From assembly GCA_031269465.1 (NCBI GenBank), contig JAISZB010000171.1:1-35306 (forward strand): a DNA stretch of 35,306 nucleotides, read 5' to 3'. The position numbers were made by a program, and so were the translations under genes. Below the pieces are notes generated by a model. The model was not told where the DNA came from. It made no database searches and saw nothing but the letters and a program-made list of their open reading frames with translations. This stretch comes from Clostridiales bacterium (GTDB lineage: Bacteria > Bacillota > Clostridia > Lachnospirales > WQUN01). Within the stretch, counting starts at the first letter, position 1; every line of letters begins with the position of its first letter. This document shows, piece by piece, positions 1 through 7,574 of the stretch.

Positions 1-8
1 AATTTGAA

Positions 9-83
9 GGTAATATTGCACAAAACGAAGATTCAGTTTAAAGATGCCATGTGAGTTTTGGAATTGGGAATATTGCACAAAGA
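9..83. repeat. Short direct repeat around AATATTGCACAAA
   Basis: The motif AATATTGCACAAA occurs at about 12-24 and again at about 69-81, each followed by a GAAG-like tail and preceded by GG(T/G). The two units lie just upstream of the transposase remnant. They could be a relic of the element's end or of an insertion-site duplication. Nothing else supports a function. Confidence 0.4.
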
Positions 84-207
84 AGTGATTGACGACTCTC
101 ATAATTTAGCTATGTCTTGATAGAAAAATAAAGCGGCAGCCTGCGCAAAATGGTATATATTAGATCTTATGAGAGAAACTAAATGCCAATTGAGCGGAGG
201 CTGCACT

Positions 208-1334
208 ATGAATTCTATTATAGTCGATATTACTTGGATTGCCGAATATCTTATAGAGTCAAATTTGGCCGCCAATTTTTCTGATTCCCAGATTCGGCAT
301 ATCGCCACGATTGCGGCGTCTATGGTTGAAAAAGGCTCCTCAGGCAAAATTTCCGACTTTGCAGAGCAGGCCGATTGCCGCCGAACAGCCTTGGGCCGCT
401 TCATTTCAATCGGAAAATGGGATGAAGGGGCAATTTGAGAATACATAAAAAATGCAGCATATGAATACATACTTAAACATTCTCAGTAAATTGAAAAGCC
501 AATCTTCTTCAGCTTCGACGATACCGTGAATGCGGAGACCAAGCCTTTGAGACAGGCGAGGCGGCCCATTCAAGGGACGGCGTACATTTTTTCCCACCTC
601 GAAGGGAAGGTTGTCTGGGGACGCCAAGCCGTGGCGGGGACGGCAGGCTGCGGAAGCATCGCACTTAATTATGCAATCCAAAGGTACGACAAGGATCTTG
701 GCAAAGACGGCCCCAAAATAAAATGCGCCTCTGACATGGCCTCGTCGCTGCCGAAGCCTGAGGGGAAAGCTTATTTTATGGCCGACAGCTGGTATTCGTG
801 CGCAGAAATCATAGATTCCCGCCTGAAAAACGGCTGGCGTGCATAGGCGCGCTCAGGGCGGATAGGGCTGTATTTCCAGGAGGTTTTAAGATTTCCACCG
901 GCAAATTCGCGAAAACTCTCGACATATCAGATTTCAGCCTTGCTGAAGCGAAAAAATCGGAATATTATGTATATAGATATGAAAGGCAAGCTGAATGGAA
1001 TCGAAAGCGCAGCAGTATTATTGCCGTATCCAAAGGAATCCTTCGGCAAGCCCACTGCTTTGAGGGCTTTCATTTTTCTTAGGCGAAAGACAGCCTTGGA
1101 TTCGGAAAATATCAAATCCGCTCAATCAAAGGGATAGAGCGCCTCTGGACGCTGATTACCCTTTGCCGCTTAATCTGCTGCACGGCTGCGGGCAGCGGAA
1201 TGAGAATGCTGGAAACCGCAAAAAATCCATATATGAACGGGGGCGCAACGGAGAAAGCCTCGAAGCGGTTCTTTCGGATTTCTGCGGCGGGCCTGCAAGC
1301 CTGGTTGCAGCGCAATAATTTTATATATCACTAA
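208..1334 (+). pseudogene. Degenerate DDE (IS4/IS701-like) transposase
   Basis: Concatenated frames read as one DDE transposase. The N-terminal part contains SQIRHIATI and a GKWDE motif. Next come FSFDDTVNAETKP (first catalytic Asp region), YIFSHLEGKVVWG and YFMADSWYSCAEI (second Asp region). After that come GGFKISTGKFAKTLDIS, YPKESFGKPTALRAFI, and finally KYQIRSIKGIERLWTLIT near 1105-1165. Start at 208 is favoured by a GGAGG at 195-199. The frame is broken by a TGA at 436-438 and a TAA near 487, frameshifts near 840 and 975, and a missing segment near 1080-1086, where about 30 residues including the conserved region before the final Glu are absent. It cannot encode an active enzyme. Assignment to the DDE class is firm; the exact IS family is inferred from motif memory. 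Confidence 0.85.
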
Positions 1335-2164
1335 ATGCTGTCGTTAGGATGATGTGCATGTTAATTATATACAGCGGCATGCACATAATAAAGCAACGCA
1401 TCGCATGCCGTCCGCCTGAAAGGCCTTCCGCCATCCAAGGCGGAGCTGCCGCTGCGCCGAAAGGCTTGATTCCGCGCCTTTTTGTCCGCTTTCACGGGCG
1501 AAGGCCACCGCCTGTGGAGATTTCCGGTCCGCCCGGCGCCCCATCCAAGCGGATCGCCGCAGGTAGGCGGCTGCACTTCAACATTCTGTGCAGCTTGCCC
1601 AAAATAAGCTTGCAACATTCGGAATTTCTTTAAAATTCTAGAATTTGGCTATTTCGCCTGTATTATAAAGGTAATATGAATTGTATGATTAATATTCTGT
1701 GTGCACTCTGTATATCATTTATATAAACGCTCATTTAGAGCTTCTTATATACCGATTTGCAGTCAAATGAATCGATTTTGATGTCTGATTATCCGTTGAA
1801 GGGTGCGAAATGACTATATCCACATTTCGCGCTAATTGTATAACCAGACATCAAAATCGTAACTATCCAATGCAAAGCAGTACAGCTTATGATTGCGGCC
1901 TTTTTTTGCATTTATCTAGCATTCTCACCTCAAAATATCCGCTTGGCTGTCTTTCAAAAATGAGCTTTTGCGGTTTCAGGGCATATGCGCGCCGCCGAAT
2001 GCCGACTCCACCCATCGAAGCTGTTCAGCCGCAAGCTGTAGAGGGGGCTAGGGCATATACCTAGAAGGTCGAGTAGGCGAACATCTAGCGGCATTCTCCC
2101 CCCGCACTCCCGCCTCGGTTTTTGCTCCTCGCTTGCCGCCTGGCGACCTTGAGCATTTAAGAAA
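1335..2164. other. Gene-free interval with GC-rich block and one palindromic repeat
   Basis: No reading frame here has a ribosome binding site or recognisable domain. About 1395-1600 is GC-rich with short inverted repeats such as CCGCC..GGCGG. About 1630-1745 is AT-rich. A palindromic intergenic repeat occupies 1748-1882. About 2010-2160 is again GC-rich and directly follows the 3' end of the TetR gene. The abrupt composition changes suggest accumulated fragments. Confidence 0.5.
1748..1882. repeat. Palindromic intergenic repeat (MITE-like), subfamily II copy
   Basis: The left end is TATACCGATTTGCAGTC and the right end is TGCAAAGCAGTA. Inner arms CGATTTTGATGTCTGATTAT and its near-complement (ATAACCAGACATCAAAATCG) flank a core with GCGAAATGACTATATCC. 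The whole unit can fold into one long hairpin. The copy at 26010-26146 is the same variant in the opposite orientation. Confidence 0.85.
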
Positions 2165-2698
2165 TCAGGTAATTTCACATACAAAGGCAGCCATTATTTC
2201 GGGTTCTTCCACTAAACCATTTTTAATCCATTCCATAAGTATTCTGAATAGGCCGGCAGCTATAAACTGCGAAATATAGTTTGTTATGGCAGGATCATCA
2301 CGAATTTTGTCCTCTTGGGTTTTGAATAAATCCGCTATCGAAGCACAAAGTTGTTCATAGAATATATGTGTAAGGCCTGTCTTGATTAAAACCTTTATAA
2401 ATTCTTTACTTTCCCTAAAAAACGAAAAGTAGAGAAGCGTAACTTTGTATTTCTCGGCATCTTCAATCAATCCTATACTATCTATGAATTCGTGCAAAAG
2501 AGCATCTACGTAGTCTTTAATAATATCTTCTTTCGTTTGATAATTTCGATAGAAAGCCATGCGGGATACGCCAGCCAGTTTTGTAATTTGAGTAATTGTG
2601 ATTTCATTATAGCTTTTCTTCTCCAACAGCTTCATGAGCGCTATGAAAATGCTGTCTTTGCTTAACTTTTTTTGCGAGTGAGGGTAAGATTCGTTCAT
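2165..2698 (-). CDS. TetR/AcrR-family transcriptional regulator
   Basis: A 177-residue protein with the classic N-terminal TetR DNA-binding region. The helix-turn-helix reads ITITQITKLAGVSRMAFYR (about residues 33-52), followed by the usual YQTKEDII. The remainder is helical and would be the ligand-binding and dimerisation domain; length is normal for the family. The start is supported by AAAGGAGG at about 2707-2714 read on the minus strand. It is transcribed divergently from the short-chain dehydrogenase at 2887, with 188 bp between. That gap holds repeated GTTAC/GTAAC elements just downstream of the dehydrogenase -10 box. By analogy with other TetR pairs it probably represses the dehydrogenase and perhaps itself. 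The inducer is unknown. Confidence 0.9.
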   Translation of the reverse strand: MNESYPHSQKKLSKDSIFIALMKLLEKKSYNEITITQITKLAGVSRMAFYRNYQTKEDIIKDYVDALLHEFIDSIGLIEDAEKYKVTLLYFSFFRESKEFIKVLIKTGLTHIFYEQLCASIADLFKTQEDKIRDDPAITNYISQFIAAGLFRILMEWIKNGLVEEPEIMAAFVCEIT

Positions 2699-2809
2699 TG
2701 AAACTGCCTCCTTTAGTATGATTATAGCACTTTATCCGTTCTGTTATAAGTGCAGCGCAAATGAAGGCGTTACAGTTTCAAATAAATGCAACACACGGTC
2801 GCTTTGCTA

Positions 2810-2838
2810 TTGACAAGTGATTATCCATATGATATTGT
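2810..2838 (+). promoter_or_regulatory. Promoter of the short-chain dehydrogenase gene
   Basis: TTGACA at 2810-2815 and TATTGT at 2833-2838 are separated by 17 bp. The -35 is perfect and the -10 is weak, which suits a regulated promoter. The repeated GTTAC/GTAAC elements overlap and follow the -10. Confidence 0.65.
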
Positions 2839-2864
2839 TACGAATGTAACGTAACAAATGTAAC
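2837..2864. promoter_or_regulatory. Probable TetR-family operator, tandem GTTAC/GTAAC elements
   Basis: The run contains GTTACGAATGTAAC (a 5-bp inverted repeat with a 4-bp spacer) immediately followed by GTAACAAATGTAAC (the same half-site as a direct repeat). It begins inside the -10 box of the dehydrogenase gene and ends just before the AGGAGG at 2873. Position and symmetry fit binding by the adjacent TetR regulator. Confidence 0.65.
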
Positions 2865-2886
2865 TGACATGTAGGAGGAATATATC

Positions 2887-3837
2887 ATGGATAAAACGAA
2901 TCAGCCTGAAATTAATTGGGACTCAAGCAAGATGGCTAGCCAAAAAGGAAAAGTTGCTCTAATCACCGGAGGAACGGGAGGATTAGGATTTGCCGATGCG
3001 AAGGCGCTCGCTCTCAAAGGCGCCAAGGTAATAATTATCGGAAGAAATCAAAAAAAAGGCTCCGAAGCTATTGAGAGAATAAAAAAAATAGATGCGAATT
3101 CGGATGTTTCGTTTTTTCCTGTTGATTTGGGGAATCTATCTGCAATCAAGTCTTTCGCAGATCAGATGAACAAACAGTTATACAGGCTGGACATCTTGAT
3201 TAACAATGCAGGCGTTATGATGCCTGCCAAGCGGCAGCTTACAGCAGACGGATTCGAGTTGCAATTCGGGACAAATTATCTCTCTCACTTTGCTCTTACC
3301 GGAGAGGTGTTTCCAATTCTCAAAAAAACTGATGGCGCTCGTGTCGTCACCATAGCCACGCTTCCTGGCAGATACCGAATTGATTTTGACAATCTTCAAT
3401 CAGAAAAGCGCTATAGCGCATGGGTTGCTTATGGCCAATCCAAACTGGCCGAGCTGATTTTCGCGTTGCATCTGCAAAGGCTGAGCGAAAGGAATAAATG
3501 GGGCATTTCAAGCATGGCCGCTCATCCGGGACTTTCCGTTACTGATTTAGTAACGGAACAAGCTGGCTCAAATACAGGAATGATGGCAGTTATGCGTGCA
3601 ATGTTTAGAATATTCCCCTTTATGCGGCAAACGGCGGATAAGGGGTCTTTGCCTGCTCTGTTTGCCGCAACTGCTCCAAAGGCAATAGGCGGCATGCACT
3701 ATGGTCCGAATGGATTCGGAGAAATGTCAGGCTACCCGGCGTTGGCGAAGATCAATTCGCAAGCTAAAGATGTTCAAATAGCTGATCGGTTATGGTCTAT
3801 ATCGGAGAAATTAACACGGATCAGCTATCCGAGATAA
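2887..3837 (+). CDS. Short-chain dehydrogenase/reductase (SDR family)
   Basis: A 316-residue NAD(P)-dependent oxidoreductase of the retinol-dehydrogenase-like SDR type. It shows the Rossmann dinucleotide motif TGGTGGLG (residues 27-34), the structural NNAG (about 107-110) and the catalytic YGQSK (Tyr182, Lys186). The IDFDNLQSEKRY stretch before the active Tyr is typical of this subfamily. The usual catalytic serine position reads IATL, so Thr158 replaces Ser. Start is supported by AGGAGG at 2873-2878. It is the only gene visibly controlled by the divergent TetR regulator. The substrate cannot be read from sequence. A palindromic repeat begins directly after the stop codon. Confidence 0.88.
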   Translation: MDKTNQPEINWDSSKMASQKGKVALITGGTGGLGFADAKALALKGAKVIIIGRNQKKGSEAIERIKKIDANSDVSFFPVDLGNLSAIKSFADQMNKQLYRLDILINNAGVMMPAKRQLTADGFELQFGTNYLSHFALTGEVFPILKKTDGARVVTIATLPGRYRIDFDNLQSEKRYSAWVAYGQSKLAELIFALHLQRLSERNKWGISSMAAHPGLSVTDLVTEQAGSNTGMMAVMRAMFRIFPFMRQTADKGSLPALFAATAPKAIGGMHYGPNGFGEMSGYPALAKINSQAKDVQIADRLWSISEKLTRISYPR

Positions 3838-3910
3838 TCATCCATTGAGCAGTGCGAAATGCCAATACCGGCATTTCGCACCCACTGTATAATCAAGCTC
3901 AAAAGAAACG
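3838..3910. repeat. Partial palindromic intergenic repeat abutting the SDR stop codon
   Basis: Begins with TCATCCATTGA and has a perfect 12-bp stem (GTGCGAAATGCC at 3852-3863, complement at 3870-3881), then CTGTATAATCAAGCTC as in the full copies. The left terminal arm is missing. The hairpin may stabilise or help end the upstream mRNA, but no T-tract follows. Confidence 0.75.
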
Positions 3911-4083
3911 TCTATTGAAAAGTTTAGCATTGAGAGGAAAGACGTTGGTTTTCAAGTGACAACCCAAAATTCAATGCTCAGAGCTGCCGGGTAGGTCTGT
4001 GGGCGAGGGAGTTTGCGCATATAGCAAAAACTCAATTTACAATCCGTTTATATTAAGTTTCAATTCCGTTTACAATCGCTTGT

Positions 4084-4138
4084 TATACTGATTTGCATCA
4101 TATTTCGCAGCTTGGTCTCCAAAATAAGCGACGTAAAT
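4084..4138. repeat. Truncated left end of a palindromic repeat
   Basis: TATACTGATTTGCATCA at 4084 is a perfect left terminus, followed by GCTTGGTCTCCAAAATAAG. A second complete copy begins at 4139, so this looks like an older copy interrupted by, or placed next to, the newer one. Confidence 0.6.
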
Positions 4139-4270
4139 TATACCGATTTTCTTCAAATGTTTTTTTGAGCTTGATTATCCATTAAGCGGTGAGATATGCC
4201 GATGTCGGCATTTCGCACTCGCTGTATAATCAAGCTCCCAAAAAGGCAGTTTCCTATGAAAATCAGTGTA
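4139..4270. repeat. Palindromic intergenic repeat, subfamily I, full length
   Basis: Left terminus TATACCGATTTTC, right terminus GAAAATCAGTGTA. Arms GAGCTTGATTATCC and GTATAATCAAGCTC enclose a core with GATGTCGGCATTTCGCAC. About 132 bp. It ends 35 bp before the first readable codon of the flavodoxin-like gene. Confidence 0.85.
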
Positions 4271-4304
4271 GCATGCGGTAGCGCATATAACGATTAGGAA
4301 GTGA

Positions 4305-4868
4305 TTCAATACGAACATTGTCGGATTCGTCGGCAGTCCCCGCAAAGGCGGGAATACGGCTTGGACTGTCGGAAAGATACTTGACGGCGCAAGGGAGCAA
4401 GGCGCGGACACGCAGATTTTCTACGCGAGCGAGCAAGGCATAAAGCCATGCCAAGGCTGTCTGGGGTGTGTTGAGAGTGAGCGCTGCGTTATCAGTGATG
4501 GCATGCAAGACATCTATGCCGCGCTTGAAGCCGCCGACGCGCTTATCCTCGGCTCGCCGATTTATATGGGGCAGATGAGCGCGCAGGCGAAAGCGTTCAC
4601 GGACAGGCTATTTGCGTTTATCACACCGCGCTTTTCGCCGCGATTCAAGGAAGAACGCGCAGGGAAGAAGTTGATTCTCGCGTGGATGCAGGGCAACCCG
4701 GACGCAGCGAAATTTCAAGAGTATTATGGTTATGCGAAGCATATGTTTAATATGCTTGAATTCCACTCGGAAGAAATTGTCGTTGCCGGCACGCGAAGCG
4801 TCAAGGCAAGCGAGCAAATAGGGCTTGATGAGAAACTGAAGGCCGTAGGCCGGGGGCTTATGAAATAG
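4305..4868 (+). pseudogene. Flavodoxin-like FMN/NAD(P)H-dependent oxidoreductase lacking a start codon
   Basis: The open frame encodes about 187 residues, the normal length for NADPH-dependent FMN-reductase/flavodoxin-fold proteins. It has the N-terminal phosphate-binding motif GSPRKGGNT, the KPCQGCLGC cysteine cluster typical of iron-sulfur-flavoprotein-like members, and ILGSPIYMGQMSAQ in the middle. The first ATG is at 4503, which would remove the flavin phosphate loop and cannot be the original start. An in-frame TGA lies at 4302-4304 and the codons after it (TTC AAT ACG AAC ATT) include no standard start. Either ATT at 4317 is used, or the start was destroyed. AGGAA at about 4296 could be the old ribosome binding site. 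A palindromic repeat ends at 4270, so insertion damage is plausible. The C-terminal part looks intact. Confidence 0.72.
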
Positions 4869-4893
4869 TTTATGCTCCAATTGCCTTTAGTGG

Positions 4894-4912
4894 TATAATC
4901 AGTCGCAGAGGT
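4894..4912 (+). promoter_or_regulatory. -10 element and ribosome binding site of the two-component operon
   Basis: TATAAT lies at 4894-4899; no good -35 box is seen at the right distance. GAGGTG at 4907-4912 sits 7 bp before ATG 4920 and decides that start over the in-frame GTG at 4911, which lies inside the Shine-Dalgarno sequence. Confidence 0.55.
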
Positions 4913-4919
4913 GAAAGAT

Positions 4920-5585
4920 ATGCCCAAAATTATGATAGTGGACGATGATCTGAATATACGTGAACTTGTCTGCGCTTTACTGATAAATGGGAATTTTGAG
5001 GTCTGCGAGGCAAATGACGGGAGAGACGCGCTCGCAAAAATGACGGCCTGCGCGCCTGATCTTGCCATAATTGACCTGATGATGCCGAATATGGACGGCT
5101 ATGAGCTGTGCCGCAATCTGCGAAAATATTACGAGAATCTGCCAGTGCTTATGCTGACGGCGAAAGGCGAGCTTTCCGCGAAAGCGACGGGTTTTGAGGC
5201 GGGAACAGACGATTATTTGACAAAACCGTTCGAGGGCGACGAGCTTATAATGCGAATTCGCGCTCTGTTGCGCCGATATAGAATTGAAACGTCTCAATCT
5301 GTGCAAGTCGGAAAAGTTGTTATAGACAAGAACAGCTACACCGTTGGCGGCGAGGATATTCCAAGAAAGGAATTTGAGCTTTTGTACAAGCTCGCTGGTT
5401 CACTGGGGCGCACGTTCAGCCGCGATTCTCTCATTGAGGATGTTTGGGGCTATGACTTTGAGGGCAACGAGCGGACGCTGGATGTGCATATCGGGCGGTT
5501 GCGGGAGCGCTTTCCCGTGGAAGCGAGCGGGTTCAAGATAACGACCGTGCGCGGCTTGGGCTATCGGCTGGAGGCGCTGCCGTGA
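4920..5585 (+). CDS. OmpR/PhoB-family response regulator
   Basis: A 221-residue two-component regulator. The receiver domain starts MPKIMIVDDD (acidic pocket), has the phosphoacceptor in IIDLMMPNMDG, the conserved Thr in LMLTAKG and Lys in LTKPFEG. The C-terminal winged-helix domain (about residues 125-221) includes RKEFELLYKL, FSRDSLIEDVWGYDFEG and RTLDVHIGRLRE, and ends TVRGLGYRLE as in OmpR/PhoB. Its stop codon overlaps the kinase start (GTGA at 5582-5585), indicating translational coupling. Genes for an ABC ATPase and permease follow, so the likely target is that transporter, as in drug- or peptide-sensing modules of Firmicutes. Confidence 0.95.
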   Translation: MPKIMIVDDDLNIRELVCALLINGNFEVCEANDGRDALAKMTACAPDLAIIDLMMPNMDGYELCRNLRKYYENLPVLMLTAKGELSAKATGFEAGTDDYLTKPFEGDELIMRIRALLRRYRIETSQSVQVGKVVIDKNSYTVGGEDIPRKEFELLYKLAGSLGRTFSRDSLIEDVWGYDFEGNERTLDVHIGRLRERFPVEASGFKITTVRGLGYRLEALP

Positions 5586-6583
5586 GGAAAGTTCTTTCAA
5601 GCCTTAGCTTTTTGGCGGTGCACGCGTTGACGCTGTTCATTACGTTTAAAGTGATTTCGAGGTTTGTAGAGGTTCAAGGCGCTTTTATGTTTGTGTTGAC
5701 AGGCGAGGCCGCAATTGTGGTTATGTTTGTCGTGTTTGCCGCGCTTATGAACTTGCTGAGCTTTTCTAGCAGGCACCAAATACGGGATATGCACCGCAAT
5801 CTCACATATGCGCTGAATGAAATCGCGAACGGCAATTTCAACGTATTCGTCGAGATTGATCCTCACGCGCCGCACAAGGAAATCGCCGAGGCAATGAACG
5901 AAATGGCGAGGAAGTTAGGGACGCTGGAATCAATGAGGCAGGATTTTATTTCCAACGTGTCCCATGAGATACAGTCGCCGCTAACGAGCATAGTCGGATT
6001 CGCAAAGCTTATGAAAGACAACGTCTTGCCGGAGGAGCGGCGGCGGCATTACGCGGAAATTATTGAAACGGAAAGCAAAAGGCTGTCCAGTTTGAGCGAC
6101 AACTTATTGAAGCTCTCTGCGCTTGACAACAACAAAATCCCGCTTGCCCGCACGGATTTTCGTCTTGATAAGCAGCTTGAGCAAGTCGCGCTGACGCTGG
6201 AGCCTCAATGGGGGGCGAAAAATATAGAGATGTCTGCGGAGCTTTCAAGGACGATCGTCAGCGCAGACGCGGATTTGCTCTCTCAAGTTTGGATTAACTT
6301 GCTCTCAAACGCCATTAAGTTTACGCCCGAGGGCGGCGCGATTATGGTCACATTGAAAGACAGGGCCGTAACCATAGAAGATACGGGAAGCGGAATATCT
6401 AGCGACGACAAGCCGCACGTTTTCGAACGGTTTTATAAAGTAGACAAAGCCCGAGACCGTTCCCTCGGCGGCAACGGCTTAGGGTTGTCGATAGTAAAGA
6501 AAATATTGGAGCTGCATGGCTTTTCAATCGCCCTGGAGAGTGAATTAGGAAAAGGAACGAAGTTTACAATTGGTTTAAGCTGA
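5582..6583 (+). CDS. Membrane sensor histidine kinase
   Basis: A 333-residue kinase starting at GTG 5582, with GGAGG at 5570-5574. Two hydrophobic segments (about residues 8-24 and 34-59) are separated by only a short loop, so little protein is exposed outside. This resembles kinases that sense signals within the membrane or through a partner transporter. A HAMP-like linker follows, then the H-box SNVSHEIQSPL (His128), N-box NLLSNAIKFTP, G1 box EDTGSGIS, F box FERFYK and G2 box GGNGLGLSIVKKI. All catalytic motifs are intact. It should phosphorylate the regulator encoded immediately upstream. A palindromic repeat follows before the ABC genes. Confidence 0.95.
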   Translation: MRKVLSSLSFLAVHALTLFITFKVISRFVEVQGAFMFVLTGEAAIVVMFVVFAALMNLLSFSSRHQIRDMHRNLTYALNEIANGNFNVFVEIDPHAPHKEIAEAMNEMARKLGTLESMRQDFISNVSHEIQSPLTSIVGFAKLMKDNVLPEERRRHYAEIIETESKRLSSLSDNLLKLSALDNNKIPLARTDFRLDKQLEQVALTLEPQWGAKNIEMSAELSRTIVSADADLLSQVWINLLSNAIKFTPEGGAIMVTLKDRAVTIEDTGSGISSDDKPHVFERFYKVDKARDRSLGGNGLGLSIVKKILELHGFSIALESELGKGTKFTIGLS

Positions 6584-6587
6584 ATTT

Positions 6588-6771
6588 AACCTCCGTTTAA
6601 TATAGCCTGCTATACTGATTTGCATATGAAACTGCCTATTTTAGAGCTTGACTCTACAGCGAGAGCGAAATGCCGCATCAGCATTTCGAACCTTAAACGC
6701 AGATAGTCAAGCTTCTAAATAGATGCATTTGAGTGCAAATCGGCGCAGCCGGACTAAATCAAACGGAGGTT
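6588..6771 (+). promoter_or_regulatory. Inverted repeat bracketing a MITE-like copy and covering an ABC gene Shine-Dalgarno
   Basis: AACCTCCGTTT at 6588-6598, just after the kinase stop, is the exact complement of AAACGGAGGTT at 6761-6771, which contains the GGAGG of the ABC ATPase gene. In a read-through transcript the two would pair, with the palindromic repeat as the inner stem, and could hide the ribosome binding site. Confidence 0.5.
6611..6744. repeat. Palindromic intergenic repeat inside the two-component/ABC operon
   Basis: Left terminus TATACTGATTTGCATATG, inner TTAGAGCTTGACTCTACAGC, core GCGAAATGCCGCATCAGC followed by ATTTCG, and right end GAGTGCAAATCGGCGCA. It is diverged from the consensus and separates the kinase from the ABC genes. 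Confidence 0.8.
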
Positions 6772-6777
6772 TTCATT

Positions 6778-7572
6778 ATGAAGGTTATAGAAGTCAACGA
6801 ACTAGTCAAGCAGTACAAGGGAGCGAAGTCGCCCAGCGTGGACGGCGTGAGTTTCAGCGTCGGAAAGGGAGAGTTCTTCGCCTTTCTCGGCCCGAACGGC
6901 GCAGGCAAGACTACGACCATTTCCATTCTTACGACCACGCTGTCAAAGACGAGCGGGGAGGTGAGAATCGCGGGATTGGACGTGGAAAAGAACGCTCGCA
7001 AGGTGCGTGAACACATCGGCATCATCTCCCAGAAGCCGAGCCTTGACACCGCGCTTACAGCCGAGGAGAATATTCGCTTTCACGCCGCGCTTTACGGGCT
7101 GTACGGCTACCGCCCGACCTTCGCGCTTATGCCTAAAGCGTATAAGGAGCAGGTGATGCAGCTTGCGGAAATCGTCGGCATTAAGGAGGCGTTGTTTAAG
7201 CCGATTAAGAAGCAATCAGGAGGCATGCAGAGAAAACTGGAAATCATCCGATCCCTAATTCACATGCCCGACGTGCTGTTTCTAGACGAGCCGACGCAGG
7301 GGCTGGATGCGGTAAGCCGCCGCATGCTGTGGGATTACATCAATGAGGTGCGCAACACATATGGGACGACGATTTTCCTTACCACGCACTATATCGACGA
7401 AGCGGAGCATGTAGACAAGGTGTGCATTATCAACCGGGGCAAAATCGCGTTTTGCGCTTCGCCAGACGAGATGAAGCGGCAAATATCCTACGATCCCACG
7501 CCGAAGGTGTGCCTGCCGAGTTTGGAGGACGCTTACGTCCAATTTCTTAATGCTGAGAAGGAGGTTTCTTAA
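6778..7572 (+). CDS. ABC transporter ATP-binding protein (drug/peptide exporter type)
   Basis: A 264-residue ATPase. ATG 6778 is chosen because GGAGG lies at 6765-6769; a longer in-frame reading from 6733 would begin inside the palindromic repeat. Walker A is GPNGAGKTT (about residues 38-46), the signature is QSGGMQRKL, Walker B is VLFLDEPTQGLD, and the switch His lies in FLTTHYIDEAEH. This pattern matches the DrrA/CcmA-like class that energises ABC-2 permeases, and the permease gene follows after 2 bp. The two likely form an exporter regulated by the upstream two-component pair. The cargo is unknown; antimicrobials or lipids are common for the class. Confidence 0.93.
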   Translation: MKVIEVNELVKQYKGAKSPSVDGVSFSVGKGEFFAFLGPNGAGKTTTISILTTTLSKTSGEVRIAGLDVEKNARKVREHIGIISQKPSLDTALTAEENIRFHAALYGLYGYRPTFALMPKAYKEQVMQLAEIVGIKEALFKPIKKQSGGMQRKLEIIRSLIHMPDVLFLDEPTQGLDAVSRRMLWDYINEVRNTYGTTIFLTTHYIDEAEHVDKVCIINRGKIAFCASPDEMKRQISYDPTPKVCLPSLEDAYVQFLNAEKEVS

Positions 7573-7574
7573 TT

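Noticed and set aside
1349..1633. Overlapping open frames on both strands in a GC-rich block
   Set aside because: No ribosome binding site, no recognisable domain, and basic low-complexity composition typical of chance frames in GC-rich DNA.
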